Shown here piece after piece: positions 32,963-44,385 of a DNA stretch of 64,000 nucleotides (positions within the stretch are counted from its first letter, which is position 1; every line of letters begins with the position of its first letter). The translations under genes and the position numbers were made by a program. Origin of the DNA: Pyropia haitanensis (lineage: Eukaryota > Rhodophyta > Bangiophyceae > Bangiales > Bangiaceae); the NCBI GenBank assembly GCA_008729055.1, contig SDUX01000001.1, forward strand, positions 1,240,001-1,304,000, written 5' to 3'. The notes beneath the pieces are model-generated. The model searched no databases. It was given only the letters and a program-made list of their open reading frames with translations, and was not told the DNA's origin.

Positions 32963-35643
32963 TGGCGGTGGCGGTGGCGGTGGCGGTGACGGGCGCCCGC
33001 CCCAACCGACGGGCGCCGCCCTCCAGCCGACCCGCAGCACGCGCCGCATCCTCTACGCCGCCACCGAGGAGCTCCCCGCCCCCCTCCGTGGTCACGTCAT
33101 TGTGTGTACTGCGGGCGCGCAGCCGCTCGCACACGTCGAGGCGCTCGTGCAGCGGCTGTGGCGGCGGCGGCGGCGGCCCGGCGGGCGCGCCGCGACGCCG
33201 CGCCCGCAGGTGCCGGTGGTGGTCATCCACCCGGCGTTTCCGCCCCACTACGAACGCGAGTTTGAGCACTGGGGGGCGCTACTGTACCTGCTCACTGGCT
33301 CGGCGCTGTCGCTCGACACGCTCCGGCGGGCCCAGTACCAGACGGCGCGGTCCATCCTCATCCTCTCGTCCGAGGCGCCGTCACGGCTGCCGTTTGGGGG
33401 CATGGGCGGCGGTGCCGCCGGCGGCGGCGGCGCCAGTGGGGGCGGCGGGGGGGGGGGAGTGGCGGCGGCGGTGGCAGCGGCGGCGGCAGCGACGCGGCGG
33501 CCGCCTCTGCGGCGGCGTTCGTTGACGAAGCCGCGGCGGGCCCTGCCGGCCACGCCGCCGCCGCGCGCCAGTGGACGACCGACTCGCGGTCGCTATTCAC
33601 CGTCATGACACTGGACTACCTGATCAAGTGGCCGGCCAAGACGTACGTGTGCTGCTTGCTCGTCGCGGAGGACTCGCTGTTGCTGCTGCAGCGGCCCGCG
33701 GCGCCGCGGCGGACCATCGCGACGGTCGCGCCGCCACCGTCGGCTGGACGGGGGGGGGAGGACGACCCCAGCCGGCTGCGCCGCCATGGGGGGACCATTC
33801 ACCACCGTAGCGGCGGCGGCGGCGGCGGCGGCGACGGCGGCGTCGGTGGGGACGGCGGCGGCAGCATCGCGCTCGGGCCGCTGACGCCGACCGAGGCGAC
33901 AGGCCTGTTGGGCGGCGGCGGTGGCGCCGGTGTCGGGGGTGAGGGGTGGCCCGTCACCCCCTATGGCGCGACGCACGCCGCCGCGCCGCCGGCCGACTGG
34001 GGATCCCCAGACAGCACCGCGAGGCGGATGCAGCGGTCTGCCACAACGAGCCTCCTCTTCCCCGCGCCGCTGCAGCGGAGCGTCAGCCTCCTCAGCCGGT
34101 CGCCGACGCTCGACCGGCTGCGGCTGTCGGGGTGGAGCTACCGGCGGCGGCGGGGGGGGGCGGGCGGGCCGCGGCTGGGGCTGGGCGGCTTTGCAGGCGA
34201 CAGTAGCAGCACCAGCGTCGGCAGCGGCTTTGGCGGCGCCGGCGGTGGGGGGGGGGCGGCGGCGGCGGCGGTGGCGGCCACCGCCACGGCCACCGCAGCG
34301 GCGACCGCCACCACCGGCGGGGCCGCGGTGGTGCGGCCGGCGGCGGCGGCGGCGGCGGTGGCGGCGACCGCGGCGGCGGCGGCGGCGGCGGCAGCGGCAG
34401 CTACGCCGAAGGCCGCTGCGAGCTGTTTGAGCGCCAGCGCTACGCGTCGGGCGAGCTGGTCCTGTCGAGCTTCTTCACGAGCTTGCTGGTGCGGGAATTT
34501 GACGAGCCGGGCGTGCTGCCGCTCGTCGAGCAGCTGCTGGGCGTGGGCGGGGGGGGTCGCGGCCGACCCCGCGGCGCGTGGATCCGGCTGCTGCCGCTGC
34601 CGCGCGCGCTCCGTGCGCGCGCCGCCGCGGCGGCGGGCGGCGGCGGCGGCGGCGGCGGCGGTGCGGCGGGGGGGGACGCCGACGGCAGCGGCTGCGGGAG
34701 CCTGTCGCCGCCGCCGTCGGCACAGTCAACGTCGGCGTCGTCGGGCCGGCTACAGCGACGGCGGCGGCGGCGGGCCAGCAGTGCGAGCGGCGGCGGCGGC
34801 TCGGCCGGCTCGGCCGGCTCGGCGGCCTCGGGCTGGGCGTCGCAGCCCCCCCCGCCCCCCTCGTCGTCCGCGTCGTCGTCATCATCGACCGCCGCCGCCG
34901 GCGCGGGCGCCGCCGCCGCCGCCACCGGCGGTCCCGTGCTGTACCGCGACGTTGTCGCGTCGCTCGTCGCCCTCGGCGCCATCCCGCTGGGCCTCTACCG
35001 CCGCGGCGGCGCCGTCGTGCGCGCGTCGCACGGCGCGGCGCCCGCGTCGCGCTGGGCGCGCACCGCGTCGGGGGTGGTCTACTGCGAGTCGCTCAACGAC
35101 GGGCACTACGGGGCGGACCCGGTGCTCGCCGCGCTCGCGCCGGGCGCCGTGCCGCAGGCGCCGCCGCCATTGTGGGCAGACGAGATGGGGCAGGGGGGGG
35201 GCGCCGCCGCCGGCCGCGACGGCAGCGGCTCCAGCGTCGGCGCGGACGAGCCCCAGCGGTCGTCGTCGGGCGAAGGCTGGGATGGCGTCCGTGGCGACGC
35301 CTGGGGCGCCGCCTACGCCGGCGCGCTGGACCCGTCGCTGAGCAGCAGCGACGCGGACACGCCCGCGGGCGGCGGCGCGCGCGCGGCGGCGCCCCTTGCC
35401 GCGGCGGCGGGCCCCGCGGAGCTCCCCCCCGGCGGCGCGCTCGTGCACGACGCGCGCCTCGGGGAGGTGCTCGTCGTGCCGTGCCCGACGACCCGCCGGC
35501 GGATGGTGCTTGGGCCGGCGCTCGTCGGCGGCGGCAGCGTCCTCCCGTACGTCTACACGCTGCCCGAGCCGCTGACCGTCGTCGGGCCCGCCGATGGGGT
35601 GTACGTGCTGTGTGACCCGGCGGTGGCGATTGACTGGCACTAG
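27090..35643 (+). CDS. BK (Slo)-type calcium-activated-like potassium channel
   Basis: About 2,850 residues, more than twice animal BK. Order: Pro/Ala-rich N-terminus; a hydrophobic helix at about 27,630-27,690 that could be S0; further membrane helices at about 28,010-28,900; pore with the selectivity filter S-V-G-Y-G-D-F (GYGD at residues 617-620); an inner helix; then RCK1, starting RHVVLTGHVRWEDL. RCK1 is interrupted by about 550 low-complexity residues and resumes with LLAENVFCHGLSTLLTNA (about 31,340). RCK2 begins at about 33,050 (GHVIVCTAG) and has its own inserts; the end YRDVVASLVALG...LTVVGPADGVYVL matches the BK C-terminus. It would gate K+ flow by voltage and ligand at the membrane; no calcium-bowl Asp cluster was recognised. 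Five frame changes, each as if one base were missing: somewhere in 29600-29700 (six-G run 29627-29632), and at G runs 30871-30882, 31488-31504, 33447-33457, 34247-34256. Probably intact in the organism. Confidence 0.88.
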
Positions 35644-36560
35644 CGGGGTGTGGTCGGGGGGGGGGGGAGGGGGATGGGGGGGGGGATGGGGGGGGGGATG
35701 GGGGGATGCGAGGGAGGGAGGCCAGTGGGTTGGGCGGAACGCGGCCCGTTTTGTACCCTCTGGGCTGGCTGCGACCAGGGTAGAGGGGATGGGGACCACG
35801 TCTTGTGTCCGCCGGGTTGACTGCGACGAGGGTAGTGGGGATGGCGGGCTTGTGGGCGACAAAGGGGGGGGGAAAAGGGGAGGGAGGCGGTCGGGGTGGG
35901 CGGAACAGACGGACGAGAGCACAGACCCGCCACCAGCGGGGCGCGCCGTGCGCGACCGCGGCTGTGTGGTGCGCTGCCGGGCATGGGCCCGCCGGCGAGG
36001 AGACCAAGAAAACGGCAACGACCATGTCCGCCACGAGCCGCGCCCGTCCCGCCCGCCGCCGCCGCCGCCGCCGCGGCGCTGCACGACGCGCGTCTGGTGG
36101 AGGCGGTCAGCTCCGCCGCGGGCGGCGGCGGTAGCACCGCGACGACACACGGGGCGCCGTGGCCAGCCGGGGACGGGCGAGGTGGGGTATGGGCGCGCCG
36201 CGCGCCGCGCGCCGCGCGCCGCCGCGCAGGGGCGGCGGCCCTGGGGGGGTGCCGCTGGCGCACGCCCCCCGCGGCTTGGCCGCCGCCGCGCCGAACCGCG
36301 TGGCAGGGGGGTGTGTGACTGCGATGCGGCCGTCCGCCTCGGCGCTGGCCGCCGGGACGGAGGCTGCCACGCGCGCCGTCGCGGCGGGTAGGGGTGCTCG
36401 CCGCGTACCCCGACGGGCCTCCCGGCTGTCCAAACGTTGCAAAAAAAAAAAACCCCAAGAACAGGACAGGGTCAAGCCAAAGCAAAATACAGGACGCCGA
36501 GTTGGCGCGCCTCCCCCCCCCCCCCCACCCCTCCCCACCATCCCCTAGTTCAACCGCCAA
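35644..36560. other. convergent intergenic region with G-rich trailers
   Basis: Directly after the channel stop the plus strand is G-rich (35,648-35,710, GGGGGGATGGG repeats). A short imperfect direct repeat (about 50 bp; GCTGCGACCAGGGTAGAGGG and GACTGCGACGAGGGTAGTGG) lies at 35,766-35,845. 36,430-36,460 has an A12 run. The plus-strand C run 36,513-36,530 is a G-rich trailer for the peptidase gene on the minus strand. No gene recognised. Confidence 0.55.
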
Positions 36561-38983
36561 CTACGACTCGGCAGGGGCGGCGGCGGCGGGGGCCGGGTAG
36601 CCCAGCTCCGCGGCGGTCGCCGCGAGCGCCTCCACCTGCGCCTCCACCGTCGCGATCGCGTCGAGCCAAAAGCCCTGCGCCGTGATGTCCGCGCCGCCCA
36701 GGTGCTTGGCCACCACCTCCTCCGCGCTCATCCGGCCCGTATCGCGGAGGAGCCCGCGGTACGCGTCGGCAAACGCGGCCGGCGACGCGGCCTTGTCCCG
36801 CTGCGCGTACACGCCGAGCGCGAACAGGTAGCCAAAGGTGTAGGGGAAGTTGTAAAACGCGAGGCCGCTGAGATGAAAGTGCAGCTTGGTCGCGTAAAAG
36901 ATGCCCGTCAGGTGCGTCGAGCCGAGCGCGTCGCCATAGTGCCGCCGCCAGGCGGCGACCATCGCGGCGTCCAGCTCGGCGGGCGACAGCTTGCCCACCG
37001 CGCGCGCCTCGTTGAGCGCACACTCAAACGTGAAGCGGGCGGGGATGTTGAGGAAGAAGGCGACGGCCGACTCGGCGTTGCTCCACTGGATGGCAAACCG
37101 CTCCTCGGGGGTGGCCGCCCGCTCCATCAGCTCCGCGGCCACGACCGTCTCGAAGAAGATGCTCGCAGTCTCGGCCAAGTTCATCGGGTACTGGGGAGCG
37201 ACCGAGGAGAGACCGCGGTCACGGACACACAAAGAGCAGACCATCCGTCACCCAAACGGCGCATCCGTCAAGCCCACCGTACTGGTTAGTGCGCTCGTCC
37301 ACAACACAACACCACCGCGCACGCAGACACACACACAAAAAGACACGCGCAAGCCCCCAAACGTCCCATCCCAGCGCGGACCACCACCCACACACCACAC
37401 CGTACCTGCGTCTCTGGCTCGGGCATCTCCCGCATGACCCACGAGTGCCACGCGTGGCCGAGCTCGTGCGCGGTCGTCATCAGCAGCGGCGCACGCCCAT
37501 TGTACTCGGACAAGTACACGCGCGGCGTGCGGGACTTTGCAAACCCCGTGCAGTAGGCGCCCGGCTTCTTGGCGTCGCCGCGGGACGCCTCGATCCACCC
37601 GCGCTCCCGCATCATGCGCACAAACGCGCCCGCCTCTGGGTCCACCCGCCCGACCGCCTCGGCGATCAGCTCGATGCCCTCCTCAAACGGGTACACCGTC
37701 GCGGCGGCGGCGGCGTCGCCCCCGCGGACGGGCGCGGGCGCGAGCAGGTCCCACGGCTGGAGCACCGGCACGCCCAGCGCGGCGGCCTGGATGGCGAGCG
37801 CGCGCCGCCCGACGGCGGTGCCGCGCGCGTCAACGGCGCCAAAGAGGGCGTCGAGGGCGGGGCGGGACATGCGGTTCTGGTGGAGGGGCGTGTCGAGGTA
37901 GTGGCCGAGCCGGCGGCGGCGGGCCGTCTCGGCGCGCCACGCGGTGAGGGCGTTGAGGATGGCGGCGGCGGTTTCGGTGTGGGGGAGCCACGCGTCGCGG
38001 ATGCCGTGCCACGCGCGCGCGCGGGTGGCCGCGTCGGGCGAGTCGAGCAGCCCCGCCGCGGCGGCGACGCCCATCGTCCGTGCCGGTGCCGCCGCGCCGG
38101 CGCCGTCGCCGCCGTCGTCGCCGCCCTCCAGGCGGACTGTCAGGGTGCCGCTGAGGTCCGTGTACAGCGCGCCCCAGGCGGTGATGCCCGGCACCGAGTA
38201 GGACGTCAGCAGCTGCTCCTCGGCCAGCGGCAGCGTGTGCTCCCGCATCCGCCGCGAGTGCCGCAGCAGGAACGTGCTCGCCGCCGTCGCGTCGTTGGCG
38301 CCCAAAAACGCCGCGACCACCTCCTCCGTCGCGGCGTCAAGGAAGAGGCCCGCCGCCTGCGCCGCCCGGCGTGCGTCGGCGCGGCGCTCCGAGACGCGCG
38401 CGAGCAGCTTCTTGGCCGCCCCATTGGTGCCGTCCACCGACGCCACACACGACGCGTAGGTGCCCACGTTGGACAGCAGCTTGGCCGCCGCCCAGCGCAG
38501 CGCGTCGGCCTCGACGAGCGCGTCGAGGAGCGCCGTCGACCGCGCGGCGTCCACGGTCATGGTGCCCGCGTCGGCCAGGTGCGGCGCGACGCGCTCGTCA
38601 CACAGCGCCGCGAGGCGGTCGACCAGGCGGGCCGCCTCGGCAAGGTCCGCCTCCAGGGCCGCGTCGTCCACCGACGCGTACTCCTCTGACAAGGACCACG
38701 TCGGGCCGGTGATGGTGGCCGCCGCCGTCGGCGCCCCCCCCGCCGCCGCCGCCGCCGCCGCCGCCGCGGCGGGCCCCATCGCCCCCGCCGACCCGGGCAC
38801 CGCTGCCGTCGCCGTTACCACCGACGCGACGCCGCGGCGCGGCGCGGGGAGGTGGCCGCCGCCGGGCGCGGCGCGAACGAGCGGCCGACCCCACCGGCGC
38901 TGCCGCAGCGCCGCGGCGGGCGCCGCCGCGACGGCGCGGCCGCAGGGCAGCGCGCAGAGGAAGGCGGCCGCACAAGTGGACAT
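36561..38983 (-). CDS. oligoendopeptidase F-like M3 metallopeptidase, organelle-targeted
   Basis: 735 residues. Exon 1 is 38983-37406, the phase-0 intron is 37405-37191 (215 bp, GTACGG...CCCCAG), exon 2 is 37190-36561. It cuts short peptides using zinc. The motif HELGHAWH (HEXXH, 37468-37454) sits 16 codons before the intron, and the third ligand lies in NLAETASIFFE at the start of exon 2. The start ATG 38983 gives an N-terminus rich in Ala, Arg, Ser and Cys with few acids, typical of a plastid or mitochondrial transit peptide; it follows a pyrimidine-rich leader. An in-frame ATG at 39139 would add 52 residues and is less likely. M3B peptidases in organelles clear cleaved targeting peptides. 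Mature length fits the usual 600 residues. No frame break was seen. Confidence 0.9.
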
Positions 38984-40236
38984 CCGGGCGGCGGCGCCGG
39001 CCAGGCGGGAAAGGTTCCCCAACAAAGAACAAAGAAAACAGAAACCGACGAGCGAGAGAGAAGCACAGCAACCGAACGTCGATGCGTTCCACCACCAGCC
39101 GCGTGGAGCTGGCGGCGCATCGCCACAGCGGGTCTCCATTGCGTAGGCTGTTCAGAATGAAATATGACTGGAGGTACGGCAGAGAGCGCAACTTTGAATC
39201 ATCATACGAACACGGATACATGGCAAGGAGAACAAGACGCTATTGGCTCGTCTTCCAATACCACGATGCGATTGGCTCAGCGTCGCGCTTCTCTTCTCGT
39301 CGACATCGGACACAATTCGCCGGCGGTCGATAATGTACGAACCAGCTCGCCGCGTATTCACTATTCACAGGAGATCTCCTTGAATGGACTATTTTGTCAG
39401 TTTCTAAAGGTCATGACGTACGATGGCTGCCAGATGCTGACATAACAACGAAATGCGACCCTTTGTGTGCCCTGCAAGACAGACGCAGTTGAGCACTGCA
39501 CGTGTTGCCACCGTGCTCCGCTCTCGAGCGGTGTATCAAGCAGTCTCGCTCAACAGCAGCACGGGGGGGCAGAGGGGGGGCAGGGGGGCACCGCCGCCCG
39601 TGGGCGGCGGCGCCCCCTGGCAGCGCTGCCGTGGCGTGTGCCCTGCCGCTGCCGCCGCCCCCTCCACCGGTGAGGGGCCTGCAGCGGACGCGGCGATGCA
39701 GTCGCATGGGGCGGCCGGCCGGCCCGCCATCCTCCTCATCGACGGCGGCGGTGCAGCCACACAGGACGGCCGCTAAAGTGTCCGCTGCGCACGCCGGCGC
39801 CACCCGCCGCTGCGACGGCGGTGGCGGCCAGGGCCGGCACACCGCCGCGTTGCCGACATAGCCGCCACCACCCTGCCGTCACGCGCGACTGGGCGGTGGC
39901 TCCCTCGCGGCCATGCTCGGCACCGCGGCCGCGGCTGCGGCGCCCGCAGCGGACGACTCCATCGCGGCAGCCACGAGCCTCAACCGCCCGCTGCCGTAAT
40001 CGCCGCAGCTGCCACCGCCGCCGCCGCCGCCGTCGCCGCCCAAGCGGGCCGCCCCGCCCCGTGCACCGCCCAGTGCCGCGGTGCAGGCACCCATGGACTG
40101 GTGGACGCGGTGGGCCGATGGTGGCCCGCCACCCAGGGGGAGGGTGCTGAAGGGGGGGGGCGTTCTCTACCGTTACCATCGGGGGTACCAGGGGGGGTGC
40201 TCTGGAGGCAGTGATGCGCACGGGGCATAGTTTATG
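38984..40236. other. intergenic, no recognisable gene
   Basis: The first 100 bp are the pyrimidine-rich leader of the peptidase gene on the minus strand. 39,150-39,450 is the more A/T-rich part. 39,560-40,200 is GC-rich with short frames on both strands lacking domains. Confidence 0.5.
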
Positions 40237-43152
40237 TTACTCGGAGCTGTCTATCGCGGGCCCGACCTCCTCGAGGGGGGTCGCCCCCGCCGGCGCGGGC
40301 GACCCGCTGCGCAGGGATGACCCGCTGCGCGGGAGTGACCCGCCGCGCGGGGGTGGCGAGCCGCGCCGCGGGAGCACGGCCGCGCACCCGCCGGGCGGCA
40401 CCGCCGCCCTCCCCACCGCCGCGTCTCGTGGCGTCGGCGGGAGCGTCTCGGTCTCTGGAAACGAGACGGCGTGCCAGTTGGGCGGCAGCGCCGGCACGCC
40501 GTGCCGGTGGCCATGCCGCACGCACCCCGCGGCGAGGCGGACAAACTCGGCGTCGTCCCCGCGCGCGTACCGCCGCGCAAACGCCAGGCACGGGAAGCAG
40601 TCGAGGCGCGCTGCCAACGCCGCTGCCGTCGGCCCGGGCCGACGGGGGGGGGGGGGGGGGGCGGCCGCCTCCGCACGGGCACCGGTGCCCGGCCTTGACC
40701 CCCGTGCCGCGGCTGCCGCTGCCACCGCCACCGCCGCCGCCGCCGCCGTCGCTGTCGACGCCGGGTCATCCGCGTCGGCCGCGACGGGCGGCGGCGGCAC
40801 GACTGCCACGACAGACCCAGCCGCCGCTGTGCCGCCTGCCCGCGCGGTGCGACGCGGCGGGTGGCCCCCCGCGTGCGCGCACCGCGGCTGCGTCAGGAAC
40901 GAGTCGTCGCTGCTGCTGTCGCCGCCGTCGCCGCCGACGCGGCCGCAGCGGCGGCCGCCGTCGACGAGACGCCCGCGCGCGCCGCGGGGCTTGTCCGCCC
41001 CCAGCGTCATCAGCGACTCGCCATTGCCAAACGCATACGCGCCGCCGCCGCCGCCGCCGCGGCGGGCGGCCGCCAGGCGGGGGAGCGGCCGCACCGGCGG
41101 GCGGGGCCGGCGTGTGGCCGGGGGGAGGAGGGAGCCAAACGCCTGCCGCTGCCGTGCGAGGGGGGGGGCGGTCGCACCGCCGCCGCCGCCGACGCTGCCG
41201 CTGCCGCCGCTGCTGCTCCGCCGCCGCCGGGGCGTCGACATGGGCACGACAGCGGCCGACGCCAGAGGCGGCCGCCTGGGGGTGGGCCGGCCGGCCGACC
41301 GGCCTGGCATCGATGCGACAGCGGTGGCGGGAGGGGGGGGTGTCCTCGGAGGGGGCGCGACGCGGGGAGGTGAGGGGGAGGAGTGGCCCACAGTGGGGGC
41401 CACGACGAGCCGGTCGACGACGGTGGGGGTGACAGCGGCGGGAGGACACGTGGGGGAAGGGGGCGGGGGGGGACGAGAGTCGGTACTGGTGGAGGGGGGG
41501 ACGGGAGTGGCGGTCGGTCCAGGGGAAGGGGCGGGGGGGGGCGAGGCCGCGGCGGCCGCCAGCGGCAGCCCCGACACAGCCGGTGGCGGCGGCGGCGGCT
41601 GCAGCGGCGGGGACAGCAGCTCGGGCGGCACGCCCGGCGAGTCGGGCGCTTGGGACCACAGGTCCGCGCGCGTTGTGCGGCGGCGCTTGCGCCGCAGCGG
41701 CCGCGGCGTGCCCGCCGCAGCCGCCCGCTCGTCGGCCGCCGGCGCCTTGCGTGGCGGCGGAGGCTGCGTTGGCGCATTCGACGGCGACACGGGCGGCGGC
41801 TGCGTCAGCGCGTCGGACGGCGACACAGGCGGGGGGGGTGGCGCCTGTGTCGGCGCGTCGGATGGCGACACAGGCGGTGGGGGGGGCGCCTGTGTCGGCG
41901 CGTCAGACGGCGAGACGGGCGGCGGGATGGGGGACTGCGTCGGCGCGTCAGAGGGCGACACGGGCGGCGGGGGGAGGGCAGCGGCGTGGGAAGGGGAGGG
42001 GACCGCCGCCGCCGGTGGGCGCCCGCCTCGCGGCGGCACCGGGGTGGCAGCTTCGGGGACGGACGTCCGACCTGGGGGGGATCCCCGCCGCGGCGGCAGC
42101 GACGCGTCGCCGCTGTCGCTGCCGGCGTTGGCGTCGGCGTCGGTGCTGCCATCGGCGGGGCCGGGCGGCGGCCGCGGCCGCTTGCGGGGCGGCACTCCGG
42201 CGGCATCGGCGGCGGCGGCTGCCACGCGCCGCTCCCCCGCCGCAGGGGCAACGCCAAACGACAGCCGCCGGGCGGTGGTGGCGACGCGGCCGCCCGCCGC
42301 CGCCGTTGCCGCCGCCGCGGCCGCCGCCCCCGCCGCCGCCGACGGCGTTGCGGCCGCAGCGGCGGGACGCCCACCGCAGCCGCTGCCCAGCTCCACCACC
42401 ACCAGACGCCCGCCGCCGCCGCTGCTGCCGCCGCGACTGCCGCCGCCGCCGCCGCTGCCGCTACCGCCACCGCCGCTGCCGCTGCCGCCGCCGCCGCCAC
42501 CGCCGCCCGCCGCGGGTGTGACCGCACTGCCCGGTGGCACGGCGCCAGCGGCAGCGTCCACGTCCTGCCGCCACGACCCACCACCACCGGCCGCGGCGGG
42601 GGTGGCCACCGCCGCAACCGCCGCCTCTGTCGCCGCAACCGGCGCCGCTGCCGACGCGGTCGCCGCCGCTTCGGTCGACGGCGCCGCCGCCACTGCCGCC
42701 GCCGCCGCCGCCGCCGCACCCACGGGCGGCAGCGGCGATGGTGGCGGAGGCGGCGGTGGCGGGCGGCCGTCAGCCGCGGCGGCGGCCAGCGCGGCGGCCT
42801 GCGTCTGGAGCGCCCCCACGCGTGACTGGAGCGCCCGCCGCTCCGCCGCGTGCGCCGCGGCGGCCGCGTCGACGCGAGCGGCGGCCGCATCGACGGCGGC
42901 GGTCGCGGCCGCGGCGGCCGCGGCGGCCGCTGCCGCGGCGGCGGCCGTCTCGGCGCGGAGGCGCGCCAGCTCATCCGCGTGCACCGACGTGAGGGCCTCG
43001 ACTTGTGCCGCCGCCGCCGCGGCGGCGCGGCGGAGCGTCGCGACCGCCTCGGCCGTTGCCGCCGCCGCCGCCACAGCCGCGTGGGTGGTGGCACCGCCGC
43101 CGTGGGGGGGGGGTACCACCGGCGGTGGCTGCTGCAAGGGGCGGACGTCCAT
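40237..43152 (-). CDS. hypothetical low-complexity protein with PVSPSDAPTQ repeats
   Basis: 971 residues from ATG 43152, which follows a strongly pyrimidine-rich leader; the frame is open upstream but reads Pro/Arg-rich leader DNA. Residues about 20-110 are Ala-rich with heptad-like spacing and charged Arg/Glu positions, so a coiled coil is possible. The centre is Gly/Ser/Pro/Ala-rich. Five units of about 17 residues containing V-S-P-S-D/N-A-P/L-T-Q lie near 41,975-41,769. Arg/Lys clusters (for example RKRPRP and RRKRRR) look like nuclear localisation signals. Near the C-terminus a Cys-containing stretch (LDCFPCLAFARRYARGDD, then CVRHGHRHG) is the only non-repetitive part. Family unknown; a nuclear regulatory protein is a guess. 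Confidence 0.5.
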   Translation of the reverse strand: MDVRPLQQPPPVVPPPHGGGATTHAAVAAAAATAEAVATLRRAAAAAAAQVEALTSVHADELARLRAETAAAAAAAAAAAAAATAAVDAAAARVDAAAAAHAAERRALQSRVGALQTQAAALAAAAADGRPPPPPPPPSPLPPVGAAAAAAAAVAAAPSTEAAATASAAAPVAATEAAVAAVATPAAAGGGGSWRQDVDAAAGAVPPGSAVTPAAGGGGGGGGSGSGGGGSGSGGGGGSRGGSSGGGGRLVVVELGSGCGGRPAAAAATPSAAAGAAAAAAATAAAGGRVATTARRLSFGVAPAAGERRVAAAAADAAGVPPRKRPRPPPGPADGSTDADANAGSDSGDASLPPRRGSPPGRTSVPEAATPVPPRGGRPPAAAVPSPSHAAALPPPPVSPSDAPTQSPIPPPVSPSDAPTQAPPPPPVSPSDAPTQAPPPPPVSPSDALTQPPPVSPSNAPTQPPPPRKAPAADERAAAAGTPRPLRRKRRRTTRADLWSQAPDSPGVPPELLSPPLQPPPPPPAVSGLPLAAAAASPPPAPSPGPTATPVPPSTSTDSRPPPPPSPTCPPAAVTPTVVDRLVVAPTVGHSSPSPPRVAPPPRTPPPPATAVASMPGRSAGRPTPRRPPLASAAVVPMSTPRRRRSSSGGSGSVGGGGGATAPPLARQRQAFGSLLPPATRRPRPPVRPLPRLAAARRGGGGGGAYAFGNGESLMTLGADKPRGARGRLVDGGRRCGRVGGDGGDSSSDDSFLTQPRCAHAGGHPPRRTARAGGTAAAGSVVAVVPPPPVAADADDPASTATAAAAAVAVAAAAAARGSRPGTGARAEAAAPPPPPRRPGPTAAALAARLDCFPCLAFARRYARGDDAEFVRLAAGCVRHGHRHGVPALPPNWHAVSFPETETLPPTPRDAAVGRAAVPPGGCAAVLPRRGSPPPRGGSLPRSGSSLRSGSPAPAGATPLEEVGPAIDSSE
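41769..41975 (-). repeat. tandem minisatellite in coding DNA
   Basis: Five imperfect units of 42-54 bp, encoding P-P-x-V-S-P-S-D-A-P-T-Q with a variable Pro run. The repeat keeps frame, so it is a protein-level repeat. The serines and threonines followed by proline are possible phosphorylation sites. Confidence 0.8.
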
Positions 43153-43769
43153 GGCCGCCGCGGCAACAGCTACTCGCCGCCACGCGGGGGGAGGGGAGGG
43201 TGGCCGCGGCGGAGGCGCTCGCGGCGCGGGGAGGGGGAGGGATGGGGGGGGGGGGGATCCCGACGCCGACGGAAGGGGAGCGGGGGGGGGGGGGTGTGAC
43301 GTGCGGCGCCGCCGACGGCGACGAGGCGCGCCGTCCGGCAGTTGTGGTGGGGGGCACATGGGTGACAAAGTGTTGAGGCAGCGGTCGCGGCCGCCGCCGA
43401 GAAGGGAGGGGTGGCCTGGGGGCTGGAAGGGAGGGGGCGCGCGCGACGGGGCGGACGCATGGGACCCACCCACCAGTGGCTTGCGAGGAACGGCTCGTCG
43501 GCGGACAAGATCGGGAGCCTCGCGGCTCTGGGATGCACGCGCCTTTGCGCGGGAAAACACAGGACGGCCGGGGTCCCTCTGCTTTTCGCCCCGCCCATTG
43601 CTGGCAGAACAAGTATATATTTACAATGATGCGCACATAATTGTATGGCCTTGCGAGTCACATCAGCTGAAACAACACGACTTCGCGGTCAGCTCAACTT
43701 CAAGTGATGGAGTAGTAACAATAGGTCTATTTCGTTAATCGACCACCCGTGCTGCCCGATGCGCCCTGA
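43153..43769 (-). other. leader and upstream region of the 40237-43152 gene
   Basis: 43,160-43,310 is pyrimidine-rich in the sense of the minus-strand gene, with runs of 9-12 C. Near 43,614 there is TATATATTT, about 460 bp upstream of the ATG. The rest shows no gene. Confidence 0.45.
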
Positions 43770-44385
43770 CAGTAACGTTGTCATTTACCGATCGGTACGA
43801 TTCTGGATACCGTTTACCGGTTGGTATACCGAAATATAGATTTCGTATCGAGATCTCGGTAACCGAAATCCTTATATCAATTCCTATAAAGTAGGGCGCG
43901 GTTGGAGCTCCACACTTGATTCTGCCCACTGCCTCGGCCACTCGATGACCCGGACGGAACCGGTGGCACGCCTCAGCTCAACCCGACCAGAGCCACCACC
44001 TTGACCATTCCTGCCATGGGCAAGCACGGGCGCACCCCGTCTCCTTCACGTCCCATATCTCTCCTGCATGCCAAGCCGCGTCCTTTAATTCTCACGCATC
44101 AAGGTGCACATATCGACAACGAACTGACCACCCGCCCTGCTCCCAACGATAAGACGCAAGGGGAACTTGGCGGCCCGAAAGTTCCGCAGCCGCCACACCA
44201 CCACGGCGACTGCTGGGTCAGGCGAGTGCATTGTGACGGTCGCACTGAAATATAAATACAAGTTCGATTACCATACCGACCGATACCGACCAGCGAGTAA
44301 ATCAAGCTTACCGTTTTCCGATCGGGATACCGTCGGTTACCGATGTCGTTTTTCGATCGGATTTACCGACCTGCCAACCTTACTG
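43770..44385. mobile_element. hAT-like non-autonomous DNA transposon (MITE candidate)
   Basis: Inverted ends begin CAGTAACGTTG at 43770 and, on the other strand, CAGTAAGGTTG at 44385. Including six flanking bases, 16 of 20 match. Both subterminal zones (43,780-43,870 and 44,265-44,370) are packed with CGGTA/TACCG motifs and are strikingly A/T-rich for this genome. The 616-bp interior encodes nothing recognisable. CA(G)-starting ends with repeated subterminal motifs are typical of hAT elements, but I could not find an 8-bp target duplication, so the exact borders are uncertain. Confidence 0.55.

Noticed and set aside
36024..36130. Arg-rich small ORF after the BK gene
   Set aside because: Composed of CGC/GCC repeats with no conserved feature; likely chance in GC-rich DNA.
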